DNA of 64,000 bases from Ruminococcus sp. AM36-2AA (GCF_003461955.1 NZ_QTYB01000008.1:31785-95784), one strand, 5' to 3'; positions 18,158 to 26,435 are shown, numbered from the stretch's first letter. Program-made: numbers and translations. The notes: generated by a model not told the origin, from the sequence alone.

Positions 18158-18232
18158 AATCGCTGCTGTCCTCTCTCTGCTATCTCTTACAGTATATGCA
18201 GAAAAGATATGACGGTTCCCCTGTTTCTGCAA

Positions 18233-18934
18233 TTATGCCATGCGTTTCAGCATTCCCTGAGTCAGGCGCACGCTATGCTCAATGGCAAGTTTCTCAAATG
18301 CCGGATAATCCATGTTTGCGCTGTTATCAGCCTTGTCAGAAATCGCTCTGATGATCAGGAACGGGATTCCGTTAAGAGCTGCTGCCTGTCCGATCGCCGC
18401 ACCCTCCATCTCAACTGCATATGCGCTGAACTCTTTTACAATGTTGTCCTTTACACCCTGATCACATACAAACTGGTCTCCAGAAGCAATTCTTCCTTCA
18501 AAAACCTGGATCTCCGGATTCACTTCCTCGCATACATCACGGGCGATCTTACGAAGACCCTCATCTGCCTGGAAAGAAAATTCTTTCATCTGAGGAATCT
18601 GTCCCTTCGGATATCCAAATCCTGTAGCATCCATATCATGATGAAGAACATCTGTAGAAAGTACGATATCTCCGATATTGATGTCGTTATTCAGGCTTCC
18701 TGCAATACCGGTATTGATCACAGCTTCCACCTGAAAAAGATCTGCCAGGATCTGGGTACACATACCTGCATTTACTTTACCGATTCCGGACTGCACTACA
18801 ACAACTTTCTTTCCTTCCAGAACTCCCTCATAAAAGTCCATGTTTGCTCTTGTAGTGATGGACACATCTTCCATCACTTCTTTCAGTCTTGCAACTTCCT
18901 GTTCCATTGCGCCTATAATTCCAACACATTTCAT
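18233..18934 (-). CDS. mtnN: 5'-methylthioadenosine/S-adenosylhomocysteine nucleosidase
   Basis: MTA/SAH nucleosidase cleaves adenine from methylthioadenosine and SAH, recycling methyl-transfer by-products. It has IGAMEQEV (7-14) at the start, SGIGKVNA (49-56), NTGIAG (75-80) and the catalytic acid region with YAVEMEGAA and IRAISDKAD. The length of 233 residues is typical. AGAGGAC lies upstream of the ATG. Downstream on the same strand are the small tailed protein and a methyltransferase, which fits a methylation/SAH-removal unit. A -10 TATAAT at 19025-19030 on the minus strand is the likely promoter. Confidence 0.96.
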   Translation of the reverse strand: MKCVGIIGAMEQEVARLKEVMEDVSITTRANMDFYEGVLEGKKVVVVQSGIGKVNAGMCTQILADLFQVEAVINTGIAGSLNNDINIGDIVLSTDVLHHDMDATGFGYPKGQIPQMKEFSFQADEGLRKIARDVCEEVNPEIQVFEGRIASGDQFVCDQGVKDNIVKEFSAYAVEMEGAAIGQAAALNGIPFLIIRAISDKADNSANMDYPAFEKLAIEHSVRLTQGMLKRMA

Positions 18935-19024
18935 GATCTGTAAGTCCTCTCTTTCAATATAATATCCTGCTGAATTTTCATTTTTCTTCTGTTCAACAGT
19001 ACTTTTTCTTTTTCTACAACGTTC

Positions 19025-19076
19025 ATTATAACAAATTTTATTTTTTATGGAAACTTTTTTTAAGAGATGATATAAT
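19025..19076. promoter_or_regulatory. Divergent -10 elements between mtnN and the TSCPD gene
   Basis: TATAAT occurs on the minus strand at 19025-19030, facing mtnN, and on the plus strand at 19071-19076, facing the TSCPD gene. The -35 regions are poor (TTTCCA-like and TGGAAA-like). Confidence 0.5.
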
Positions 19077-19096
19077 CGGTAGATATGATACTGCTC

Positions 19097-19149
19097 TCCG
19101 GTACAAAACCATATAGATATTAAACCATATAGATATTCTCTGTACCGGA
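19097..19149 (+). repeat. Inverted repeat enclosing a perfect 16-bp tandem duplication
   Basis: TCCGGTACA (19097-19105) and TGTACCGGA (19141-19149) are perfect 9-bp inverted arms. The interval holds two exact head-to-tail copies of AAACCATATAGATATT (19106-19121 and 19122-19137). The structure lies in the presumed 5' leader of the TSCPD gene, 27 bp before its start, and has no T-run. It could form a stem with a 35-nt loop in RNA, or be a protein-binding site in DNA. Confidence 0.6.
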
Positions 19150-19176
19150 CGGCAAATAAATACAGGAGGAATTTTT

Positions 19177-19425
19177 ATGACATATAAAACAAAAGGTGTC
19201 TGTGCTCAGGGAATTGAGTTCGAGATCGACGACAATAAGAAAGTACACAATATTAAATTTACAGGTGGATGCTCCGGAAATACACAGGGCGTTGCACATC
19301 TTGCAGAAGGAATGGATGCTGATGAAGTGATCAGCCGCCTGGAAGGTATCCGCTGTGGTTTCAAACCAACTTCATGTCCGGATCAGCTTGCAAAGGCAAT
19401 CCGTCAGGCATTAAACGAAGGCTGA
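19177..19425 (+). CDS. TSCPD domain protein, TIGR03905-type
   Basis: An 82-residue single-domain protein. GVCAQGIEFEI, KFTGGCSGNTQGVAHLAEGM and IRCGFKPTSCPDQLAKAI match the TSCPD domain named after its C-terminal motif, seen here as TSCPDQ. The same domain ends some vitamin-B12-dependent ribonucleotide reductases. The free-standing form is common in Clostridia and has no established role. Four cysteines (in GVC, GGC, IRC and TSC) may bind metal. AGGAGGAATTTTT precedes the ATG. It is monocistronic, with a strong terminator after it. Confidence 0.85.
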   Translation: MTYKTKGVCAQGIEFEIDDNKKVHNIKFTGGCSGNTQGVAHLAEGMDADEVISRLEGIRCGFKPTSCPDQLAKAIRQALNEG

Positions 19426-19442
19426 TCTGTAAGATCAATCGC

Positions 19443-19478
19443 CACCCTGCAGAATCTTTTTTCTGCAGGGTGTTTTTT
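19443..19478 (+). terminator. Terminator after the TSCPD gene
   Basis: CACCCTGCAGAA pairs perfectly with TTCTGCAGGGTG around a 6-nt loop and six Ts follow. Confidence 0.92.
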
Positions 19479-19494
19479 ATATTTGTTTCTTCTG

Positions 19495-21111
19495 TCAGAT
19501 ATCTGTTCTGTCCCATTTATCACACAATGACTGGATATCTCTTGCAAAACGGTCCAGATCTTTGTTTGGGCAGCCTTCATTCTTACGGATAATCGTCATC
19601 AGGCGGCGTCCCATAGCCAGAAGCTTCTCATATGCACGGGCGGCTTTGGTCGTTTTGGGTGAAGCAGTGGCTTTCACAATGCGGACACCAACAGCTTCGT
19701 GGATACATTTGTTCTCCAGAAGATCATATTCTGTTCCGCTGAACGGCGCCGTTGCGTCATATCCCAGCTCTTCTTTCAGTCTCTGGGCAAAAACCTCCGT
19801 TACCGTATCATCTCCGTGAGTAACAAAGACATGCTTCGGCTTCGTTTCAAATGCTCTTGCCCAGTTCAGAAGGCCATTTACATCTGCATGACCACTGATT
19901 CCGGGCATTCTGCTGATTTCCGCTGCAACCTGCACCGTCTCTCCAAACAGTTTCATCTCTGTGGCCCCTTCCAGAAGTGCCCGGCCAGGGGTTCCTATCG
20001 CCTGATATCCAACAAAAAGAATGGTATTTCTTGGATCCCACAGATTATGTTTCAGATGATGTTTGATACGTCCGGCATCACACATACCGCTGGCAGAAAT
20101 GATCACCTTGCAGTCTTCATCGAAATTAATCGCTCTGGAATCATCGGTAGTAACGGATGTCTTCAAGCCCGGGAATGACAGTGGATTGATTCCTTTGTTC
20201 AAAAGATCCATTGCTTCTTCATCGTAGCAGGTATAGGCATTTTCACTGAAAATCGTAGTTGCCTCATTGGCAAGAGGACTGTCTACATACACAGTAAAGC
20301 CATCATGCCCGTGAACAAGCCCCTGTTCTTTGATCTGACGGATAAAATACAGCATTTCCTGCGTACGGCCCACAGCAAAGGATGGAATCACCAGATTACC
20401 GCCTCTGTCAAAAGTTTTCTGAATGATTTCCGCAAGCATGACTGGATAATCCGGTCGTTCTCCATGACTTCTGTCTCCATAAGTAGACTCCATCACAACA
20501 TAATCTGCCTCTTTAATATATACAGGATCCTTGATCAGAGGCTGATTAAGATTTCCGATGTCTCCGGAAAATACGATTTTCTCTTTCTTATCATCTTCGG
20601 TAAGCCAGATTTCAATACTGCTTGATCCCAGGAGATGTCCCGCATCCACAAAACGAACCTCGATTCCTTCAGCAGGTTTGATAATTTTATCGTATGGACA
20701 TCTGACAAAGTTTCGAAGAACACCCATTGCGTCTTCCATCGTATATGCAGGAATAAATTCCGGTTTTCCTTCTCTGCGCCCCTTACGATTTCTCCATTCA
20801 GCCTCAAACATCTGGATATGTGCGCTGTCACGGAGCATGATATCACAGAGATTACAGGTTGCTTCTGTGGCGTAGATTGGTCCCTGATAGCCTTTTGCAT
20901 ATAATGCCGGAAGATTACCGGAATGATCCATATGAGCATGTGTCAGGAGCACAAAGTCCAGGTCACCCGGAGCTACCGGTAACTCTTTATTCTCGTAATA
21001 ATCTGGTCCCTGCTCCATTCCATAATCCACCAGAAACTTCCGCCCTGCTGCTTCCAGATAATAGCAGCTTCCGGTCACTTCGTGTGTTGCACCGATAAAT
21101 GTTATCTTCAT
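19495..21111 (-). CDS. Beta-CASP metallo-beta-lactamase-fold RNase-like protein
   Basis: Related to KH-less CPSF73/RNase J-type enzymes that cut or trim RNA. The MBL zinc motif is LTHAHMDHSG, followed by a distal His in VDAGHLLGSSS, Asp in FSGDIG, and the beta-CASP motifs A (MESTYGDR), B (SGMCDAGRIKHHL) and C (ISGHADVNGLL), then FVTHGD. The 538-residue protein starts at the ATG at 21111, 7 nt after AGGGGG; an upstream TTG is less likely. The C-terminal 70 residues, with a helical RRLMTIIRKNEG segment, are an extension beyond the usual core. Substrate is unknown. Confidence 0.88.
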   Translation of the reverse strand: MKITFIGATHEVTGSCYYLEAAGRKFLVDYGMEQGPDYYENKELPVAPGDLDFVLLTHAHMDHSGNLPALYAKGYQGPIYATEATCNLCDIMLRDSAHIQMFEAEWRNRKGRREGKPEFIPAYTMEDAMGVLRNFVRCPYDKIIKPAEGIEVRFVDAGHLLGSSSIEIWLTEDDKKEKIVFSGDIGNLNQPLIKDPVYIKEADYVVMESTYGDRSHGERPDYPVMLAEIIQKTFDRGGNLVIPSFAVGRTQEMLYFIRQIKEQGLVHGHDGFTVYVDSPLANEATTIFSENAYTCYDEEAMDLLNKGINPLSFPGLKTSVTTDDSRAINFDEDCKVIISASGMCDAGRIKHHLKHNLWDPRNTILFVGYQAIGTPGRALLEGATEMKLFGETVQVAAEISRMPGISGHADVNGLLNWARAFETKPKHVFVTHGDDTVTEVFAQRLKEELGYDATAPFSGTEYDLLENKCIHEAVGVRIVKATASPKTTKAARAYEKLLAMGRRLMTIIRKNEGCPNKDLDRFARDIQSLCDKWDRTDI

Positions 21112-21153
21112 GCACAAGCCCCCTTTTCCGCTCTGCTATATGTTCATAAACGC

Positions 21154-21187
21154 AATCGACTTACGTTTAAGCAGAAATAATCGACTT
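21154..21187. repeat. Direct repeat AATCGACTT upstream of the beta-CASP gene
   Basis: Two exact copies of AATCGACTT lie at 21154-21162 and 21179-21187, 25 bp apart, in the presumed promoter region of the minus-strand RNase-like gene. They could be half-sites of an operator, but a chance origin is not excluded. Confidence 0.3.
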
Positions 21188-21319
21188 TCTGTTTATTAAC
21201 AGTTTTATTGTATTTATTATACACGAAATGTTTGGATTTTGACAGTCTTTTTGTGAAATATATGGAATTTTAAGAATTTATCTTTAGAAAGATTGTTAGA
21301 TTTTTCAGAATTTTAAGAT

Positions 21320-21379
21320 TCCCCAGCGAAGGTAATGTAAGTTTACTGGATTTTTTTGGTTTGTTGACATCGCTGGGGA
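21320..21379 (-). terminator. Large-loop inverted repeat after the small secreted gene
   Basis: TCCCCAGCGA (21320-21329) and TCGCTGGGGA (21370-21379) are perfect 10-bp arms around 40 nt. On the minus strand they lie 23 bp after the stop of the secreted-protein gene. The T-run after the stem is weak, so it may be a terminator or an mRNA-stabilising stem. Confidence 0.5.
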
Positions 21380-21402
21380 TGGGATGAGCTTATGCTATAA
21401 AA

Positions 21403-21876
21403 TTATTTTACCAGGACTCCCTTGGTTACTGTTCTAACTGCTTCTTTACTTCCATCTTTTGCTGCATGGTAGCCACGGACTCTGTAGTAGTAGCCCCTTG
21501 GAACGATAACTGTGAGATCTTTAACGAGATTGGATACATTAGATGCTGTAAAAGTCCAGCTCTTGTATGTAGAATATGTTCCATTTACTTTACGCTCTAA
21601 ATATAAAGTTAAATATACTGTAGCACAATTATGATGACACTGTGTTATTCCAGATACTCCAACCTTATTACTAGCTATCTTTTTAACAGTCGTTGTACCA
21701 AAACTTAAATTATTGCCTCGCAACATGCTGTAAACTGTATCTTCAGAATAATCTTCATTTGTTTCCAAATCTGTAATTTCCAATTCATCAGCCAATGTTG
21801 TAACTAATCCCATTGACATGCTGAGACAGATTACCAAAAAAAGTGTCCATATTATTTTTCCAATTTTTCTTTTCAT
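21403..21876 (-). CDS. Small secreted protein, unknown function (DUF6147-like)
   Basis: 157 residues with a clear signal peptide (KRKIGKIIWTLFLVICLSMSMG, cleavage near LADELE). The mature part is a beta-rich single domain with VYLTLYLERKVNGTYSTYKSWTF-type strands and RGYYYRVRGYHAAKDG, resembling small secreted DUF6147-like proteins of Clostridia; that assignment is from memory and tentative. It ends in a basic tail. The anti-sigma-like gene lies 67 bp upstream on the same strand and may share its transcript, hinting that this is a target of that regulator. A/T-rich codon use is more pronounced than in the housekeeping genes nearby. Confidence 0.6.
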   Translation of the reverse strand: MKRKIGKIIWTLFLVICLSMSMGLVTTLADELEITDLETNEDYSEDTVYSMLRGNNLSFGTTTVKKIASNKVGVSGITQCHHNCATVYLTLYLERKVNGTYSTYKSWTFTASNVSNLVKDLTVIVPRGYYYRVRGYHAAKDGSKEAVRTVTKGVLVK

Positions 21877-21943
21877 ACATATTCCTTTCTTATATGTAAA
21901 CTTTCATTACAATAATAATACGAACATACGTCATAATACTCTC

Positions 21944-22756
21944 TTAAAATTTCATATTTTCAATCACTTTTATAAATTCTTTTTCTGGCATTTGACATTC
22001 TATTTGATAGAATTCGGTATCCGTATTCCAATATGCTACATAGCTGGCTTTTTTATCTCCGTTCGACATTATTTTTTTTATTTGTACTTCAATATTGTCC
22101 TCTTTCAATTTGATAGTTTTAATCTCTTTTCCATCTAAGCTTGCTCCGCTGCTTTTACTTTCATCATTATATCTGTTAATATATATTGATAAAATTGAAT
22201 CTTTATATCTATATTGTAACACTGCATATCCAGACACCTTGCTTACATTATAGTCTTTAAACTCAAAATTCTTTGGACGATACATTATATATGGAACATG
22301 AACATCTAATTGTTCTTCTATATCTGAAATGGCACTATCCTCATCATCACTAAAAGGATCGTTAGTTTTATCATTATCCACCACAATCTTCGTATCATTC
22401 CCCGTCCAAACCTTCACCGAATCAATAAAATAACTCCTGTTAGCCTGGCTGGTCATGCTTGCGGCGAATACGCCTGCTGCACACACGAGCACCGCCGCTG
22501 CCACCTTTGCTGCTTTATGCCTTTTTTTCTCAGGGAGGTAGACAATTTTTACTTTTTCAGGTTCATCTTCTTCATAAACGCCATCTGCTTTCAGTCGGTC
22601 CACAAGTTTTTTGTAGGCAGCTTTTGCCTCTTCTTCCGTTTCTCCATCATCAGGAAGAACTCCGTTCGGAAACAGAACTTCCTCCATCTCGTCTATTTCT
22701 TTTTCGTATTCTTCTGCCAACCATTTTTTCAGTTCATCATCCCTGAAATCTTCCAT
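21944..22756 (-). CDS. Anti-sigma-like membrane protein with DUF4367-type exterior domain
   Basis: 270 residues: an acidic cytoplasmic region (1-75), one membrane segment (AAKVAAAVLVCAAGVFAASM, about 82-101) and an exterior domain of about 165 residues. The exterior ends EFYQIECQMPEKEFIKVIENMKF-like (last residues EKEFIKVIENMKF), a pattern I associate with DUF4367. This topology is that of a regulator controlling an ECF sigma factor. A sigma gene of the same strand lies 1.2 kb upstream, separated by the plus-strand murG. The pairing is inferred. No zinc HxxxCxxC motif is present. Confidence 0.6.
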   Translation of the reverse strand: MEDFRDDELKKWLAEEYEKEIDEMEEVLFPNGVLPDDGETEEEAKAAYKKLVDRLKADGVYEEDEPEKVKIVYLPEKKRHKAAKVAAAVLVCAAGVFAASMTSQANRSYFIDSVKVWTGNDTKIVVDNDKTNDPFSDDEDSAISDIEEQLDVHVPYIMYRPKNFEFKDYNVSKVSGYAVLQYRYKDSILSIYINRYNDESKSSGASLDGKEIKTIKLKEDNIEVQIKKIMSNGDKKASYVAYWNTDTEFYQIECQMPEKEFIKVIENMKF

Positions 22757-22848
22757 TATTTTTCTCCTGTAATCCTATCTTTCCTTGACAATTCCTCCGT
22801 TAGAGTTCATATTTAATGATAGTATATGACTATTCAGGAGGAATCCAA

Positions 22849-23916
22849 ATGAAACACATCGTACTTACCGGCGGTGGTACTGCCGGCCATGTAACTCCAA
22901 ATATTGCCCTGATCCCAAGACTTAAGGAGCTGGGTTATACAATTTCCTATATCGGTTCCTATGAAGGAATCGAAAAAAAACTGATCGAAGAACTTGGAAT
23001 CCCTTATTATGGAATTTCATCTGGAAAACTGAGACGCTACTTCGATCTAAAAAACTTTTCTGACCCGTTTCGTGTCCTGAAAGGCTTCAGCCAGGCCAGA
23101 AAAATTCTGAAAGATCTGAAACCGGACGTTGTTTTTTCCAAAGGCGGATTCGTTACAGTTCCTGTTGTAATTGCGGCAAAACGCCTGAAAATCCCAGCAC
23201 TTATCCATGAATCAGATATGACTCCCGGACTCGCCAATAAACTCTGTCTCTCATCTGCATCAAAAATATGCTGTAACTTCCCGGAAACTGTCAATAATCT
23301 TCCTGCTGACAAAGCAGTTCTTACCGGAACTCCGATCCGTCAGGAACTTCTTTCCGGAAATGCGGACGCTGGTCGTAAATTCTGTGGTTTCACTGCTGAC
23401 AAGCCAGTAATTATGGTTATTGGCGGCAGTCTCGGCGCAGCTTCTGTAAACGACAATGTCCGTAAGATTCTTCCGGAACTTCTGAAAGATTTCCAGGTTG
23501 TTCATCTTTGCGGAAAAGGTAAAACCGATGAAAGTCTTAAAGGTACCACCAGGTATGTCCAGTATGAATATATCCAGGATGAACTTCCGGATCTGTTCGC
23601 TATGGCTGATGTTGTGATTTCACGTGCAGGTGCCAATGCAATCTGCGAAATCCGCGAGCTGCATAAACCGAATCTTCTGATTCCACTTTCCGCAAAAGCA
23701 AGTCGTGGTGATCAGATTCTCAATGCACGTTCTTTTGAACGCCAGGGATTCAGCATGGTCCTGGAGGAAGAAGAAATCACAGAAACAAAACTTCTGGACA
23801 CCATCCACCAGCTTTATACTGACCGTCAGAAATATACAGAAGCCATGGCTGGAAACGGTCGTGTAGATTCTATCAGCAAGATCACAGAGCTTATTGAAGA
23901 ATGCGCCCGTTCCTGA
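22849..23916 (+). CDS. murG: UDP-N-acetylglucosamine--MurNAc-pentapeptide GlcNAc transferase
   Basis: MurG adds GlcNAc to lipid I to give lipid II at the inner face of the membrane. The N-terminal glycine loop is LTGGGTAGHVTPN (5-17), the second is VIGGSLGAASVN, and the donor-binding region is ISRAGANAICEIRELHKPNLLIPL-like (shown as ISRAGANAICEI). The ATG at 22849 follows CAGGAGG, giving 355 residues; the upstream in-frame ATG at 22816 lacks a ribosome binding site. Unusually it stands alone, outside a dcw cluster, and on the strand opposite its neighbours. Confidence 0.95.
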   Translation: MKHIVLTGGGTAGHVTPNIALIPRLKELGYTISYIGSYEGIEKKLIEELGIPYYGISSGKLRRYFDLKNFSDPFRVLKGFSQARKILKDLKPDVVFSKGGFVTVPVVIAAKRLKIPALIHESDMTPGLANKLCLSSASKICCNFPETVNNLPADKAVLTGTPIRQELLSGNADAGRKFCGFTADKPVIMVIGGSLGAASVNDNVRKILPELLKDFQVVHLCGKGKTDESLKGTTRYVQYEYIQDELPDLFAMADVVISRAGANAICEIRELHKPNLLIPLSAKASRGDQILNARSFERQGFSMVLEEEEITETKLLDTIHQLYTDRQKYTEAMAGNGRVDSISKITELIEECARS

Positions 23917-23939
23917 TCATTCACTTTCTGTAAAAAACT

Positions 23940-23973
23940 CTGCCATTTCCAGGAAATGGCAGGGTTTCTTTTT
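23940..23973 (+). terminator. Bidirectional terminator between murG and the sigma gene
   Basis: CTGCCATTTC and GAAATGGCAG form a perfect 10-bp stem with a CAG loop. A T-rich tract follows on the plus strand, and TTTTTT follows on the minus strand, so it can end both convergent transcripts. Confidence 0.85.
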
Positions 23974-24499
23974 ATTCGTAAACTTTACGAAACTCTTCTT
24001 TCAGCCAGCGCTTTGCCTTATATATCCTGTTATTCACACCACTCTTTGTCAATCCAAACTCTTCTGCAACTATCTCAACTGGAATATCCAGATATTTGAC
24101 CTGAATCAGGATTTCATAATTAAGAGGCTGTTCTTCACGAAATCTTTCCAACACCATGTACATAAATTCTTTCTTCTCTTTACGCAGAATTACTTCTTCC
24201 GCATCAACAGATCTCCGAACTTCCAGAATTTCCGAAATATCTTCTGTACAGACAAACTCATGTCTGGAACTGGACTTCTTTTTATAATCCATTGCTTTAT
24301 TCACGGAAGATCTGCGTATCAGGGAATACATCATTTTTTCATTGTCAACATTCAGTCCTTTTCTCATGTTGTACATTTTATAAAGTACATCCTGGCTGAC
24401 ATCGTCTGCCATATTCCAGTCGTGCAGGATTCCGTATGCGTATGCTTTGGATATTTTTCGATATTTAAGGTAAAACTCTTCGTATGTCTGATTTTTCAT
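23972..24499 (-). CDS. ECF-type RNA polymerase sigma factor
   Basis: 175 residues with the two conserved sigma regions. Region 2 (about 8-75) includes DWNMADDVSQDVLYKMY, the DDVxQDVF-like helix; region 4 (about 115-170) contains a helix-turn-helix (VEIVAEEFGLTKSGVNNRIYKAKRWL, shown here in part: EEFGLTKSGVNNRIY). AAAGAGG precedes the ATG. It is 23 bp downstream of the HIT gene and probably co-transcribed with it. The likely anti-sigma gene is beyond murG. Target promoters are unknown. Confidence 0.82.
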   Translation of the reverse strand: MKNQTYEEFYLKYRKISKAYAYGILHDWNMADDVSQDVLYKMYNMRKGLNVDNEKMMYSLIRRSSVNKAMDYKKKSSSRHEFVCTEDISEILEVRRSVDAEEVILRKEKKEFMYMVLERFREEQPLNYEILIQVKYLDIPVEIVAEEFGLTKSGVNNRIYKAKRWLKEEFRKVYE

Positions 24500-24522
24500 T
24501 TTTCCTCTTTAGTAGGTATTTA

Positions 24523-24927
24523 TCAGTCTCTGACCTTTTTCAGAATTTCATCTCTCACCTCATCGCTGAGCTCTCCGGCTTTCCAGGTCAGTCCAACTTC
24601 ATCACCTTTATATCTCGGAATCAGGTGCATATGAAAATGAAATACAGTCTGTCCTGCAATCTCTCCATTATTCTGGACAATATTAAATCCATCACAGTTT
24701 AATGCATCTGTCAGCTTTCCAGCCATTTTTTTTGCGAGGATCATTGCCTTTCCTGCTGTCTCATCTGGAAGCTCATAAATATTAGCTGCATGTTTTTTCG
24801 GTAAGATCAGAGAATGACCTTTACTTGCCGGACCCAGATCAAGAATTACACGAAAATCCTCATCCTCATAAAGTGTTGCTGCTGGAATTTCTCCATTTGC
24901 AATTTTACAAAATATACAATCTCCCAT
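24523..24927 (-). CDS. HIT family nucleotide hydrolase
   Basis: A 134-residue histidine-triad protein that hydrolyses nucleoside phosphoramidates or dinucleotides. CIFCKIANGEIP is at the start, with zinc-site cysteines, GHSLILPKKH in the middle, and the triad HFHMHLIPRY near residue 97-106. The length is typical for the Hint branch. It is the first gene of a two-gene transcript with the ECF sigma factor; no functional link is known. Confidence 0.95.
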   Translation of the reverse strand: MGDCIFCKIANGEIPAATLYEDEDFRVILDLGPASKGHSLILPKKHAANIYELPDETAGKAMILAKKMAGKLTDALNCDGFNIVQNNGEIAGQTVFHFHMHLIPRYKGDEVGLTWKAGELSDEVRDEILKKVRD

Positions 24928-25049
24928 TGTTTTATCCTCCTAGCTTAAATAGTTGTTATTCTTATTTTGTCGTATTTTCTCGATTTTTTCAATACTGTTC
25001 TTGTTGATATTTGGAATTTCTGATGTTAATATTTTTTTGAGGTGATAAC

Positions 25050-25724
25050 ATGTGCAACGACGACACAGTTAATGAATTAAAAAAAGATTTTCATTACACA
25101 CTTTCTAAATTTTCTCATGAAATCCGTAATCCGCTGACTCTGATCAACAGCGGACTTCAGATGATCGCATCCGCCCATCCAGAAGTTGAGGATTATGAAC
25201 ACTGGGATGATGTTATGGATAATCTCAGTTATGTGCGGGAACTTCTTGATGAACTTTCTGCATTTAATAACGCAGGACGGGTCAAACCCGAAGCAACCGA
25301 TACCGGTATGTATCTGAAAACAGTTCTTTCTTCTGTCAAACCTACTCTGGACTATCTGGATATCCGTCTTGTGACAGACATTCCCAATGATCTTCCGACA
25401 CTGATGCTAGACAGAATCCAAATCCGGCAGATGCTTCTGAACCTTCTTAAGAATGCCTGGGAAGCAGTTCCTGTTCCCGGCGGACAGATCTCTGTGACAG
25501 CTTTTACTGAAAAATCTGGTATTTGTATCAATATTCAGGATAATGGATGTGGAATTTCCAAAGAACAGCTTGCAAGTATCTTCCAGCCGTTTTTTACAAC
25601 AAAAGAAAACGGCACCGGTCTGGTGCTTGCTATTTCCAGACAGGTAGCTGAAGCGCACCATGGCAGTATTTCCATAGAAAGTACCCCTGGTCAGGGAACC
25701 GTTTTCCATATTTTTCTTGGATGA
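25050..25724 (+). CDS. Soluble sensor-less histidine kinase
   Basis: 224 residues consisting only of the transmitter core. The phospho-accepting histidine is H23 in FSHEIRNPLT; the N box is NLLKNAWEAV, the G1 box DNGCGIS and the G2 box GTGLVLAI, where the usual second glycine pair reads LVL instead of LGL. No transmembrane segment, PAS, GAF or HAMP domain is present and no response regulator is adjacent. GAGGTGATAAC precedes the ATG. The C-terminal 34 bp overlap the convergent rhomboid gene. SpoIIJ-like or NtrB-like input from another protein is possible. Confidence 0.85.
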   Translation: MCNDDTVNELKKDFHYTLSKFSHEIRNPLTLINSGLQMIASAHPEVEDYEHWDDVMDNLSYVRELLDELSAFNNAGRVKPEATDTGMYLKTVLSSVKPTLDYLDIRLVTDIPNDLPTLMLDRIQIRQMLLNLLKNAWEAVPVPGGQISVTAFTEKSGICINIQDNGCGISKEQLASIFQPFFTTKENGTGLVLAISRQVAEAHHGSISIESTPGQGTVFHIFLG

Positions 25725-26293
25725 TAGAATATCACTGCAGTCAGAAAACCGCACAGCAAACCGCCAATATGAGCTATATTATCAACACCTTCACTTGCAA
25801 AACCAAAATACAGAGAAAACGCAGCCATGATCAGCATTTGTCTTATGGTCAGATCTGAAACTTTTCCTCTGTGACGGATTATCACATAGATCATTCCTCC
25901 CATAACTGCAAATACCGCACCAGATGCTCCTGCGGATAATGTGTATTTTTCTGTCTGCATATCAAAAAACAAAGAGAGCAGATTTCCTCCAAGACCTCCA
26001 AGAATATAAATCAGAATAAATTTTATTTTTCCAACAACAGGTTCCAGCCGTTGTCCGAGAACAAACAGTACCAACATATTATTGATCAGATGGGGAGCTC
26101 CGAAATGCAGGAACATGCTGGTAAACATACGATACCACTGTCCCTGTTCAAAGATCAGAGGTGCATAAACCGCACCACATTCCAGCATATGCTGTCCATT
26201 CTCAGAGCCACCGGTAATCTCTACAATGAGAAAAATTAATGCATTTAACAGAATCAGCAATATCGTCACAGGTTCTTTTTTTATTTCTTCCAC
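25691..26293 (-). CDS. Rhomboid family intramembrane serine protease
   Basis: 200 residues, six hydrophobic segments. The catalytic dyad is S124 in GASGAVFAV and H175 in NIAHIGGLLCG; the L1-loop region has WYRMFTSMFLHFG, and HLINNMLVLF is the second conserved block. These are all family motifs, so activity is likely. Substrates are unknown; in Gram-positives rhomboids cut membrane-anchored signals. It follows the Tad operon's last gene at 142 bp with its own promoter, and its 3' end overlaps the histidine kinase gene on the other strand. Confidence 0.92.
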   Translation of the reverse strand: MEEIKKEPVTILLILLNALIFLIVEITGGSENGQHMLECGAVYAPLIFEQGQWYRMFTSMFLHFGAPHLINNMLVLFVLGQRLEPVVGKIKFILIYILGGLGGNLLSLFFDMQTEKYTLSAGASGAVFAVMGGMIYVIIRHRGKVSDLTIRQMLIMAAFSLYFGFASEGVDNIAHIGGLLCGFLTAVIFYHPRKIWKTVP

Positions 26294-26358
26294 TTAAGTC
26301 CTCTTTTCTGTAACATCTCCGGAAAATCATTTCCAGTTTGTGGTCAGTTTATTGGACT

Positions 26359-26387
26359 ATTTTATCAGATTTTCATTATATAAACAA
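26359..26387 (-). promoter_or_regulatory. Promoter of the rhomboid gene
   Basis: On the minus strand TTGTTT (26382-26387), 17 bp, TAAAAT (26359-26364). A second TATAAT-like element overlaps the spacer. Confidence 0.5.
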
Positions 26388-26435
26388 CCTGCGGTCTTCT
26401 ATATAATACGACATAAACCCTGTTTTTTCGCTTTG

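Noticed and set aside
17744..18943. A 399-codon open frame on the plus strand opposite mtnN
   Set aside because: It covers mtnN and its small neighbour in antisense; composition is Cys/His/Ile/Leu-rich and no start signal is seen.
21163..21174. 12-mer TACGTTTAAGCA shared with the lrgA upstream region (54603-54614)
   Set aside because: In a 64-kb window many 12-mers recur by chance; the surrounding sequence does not align.
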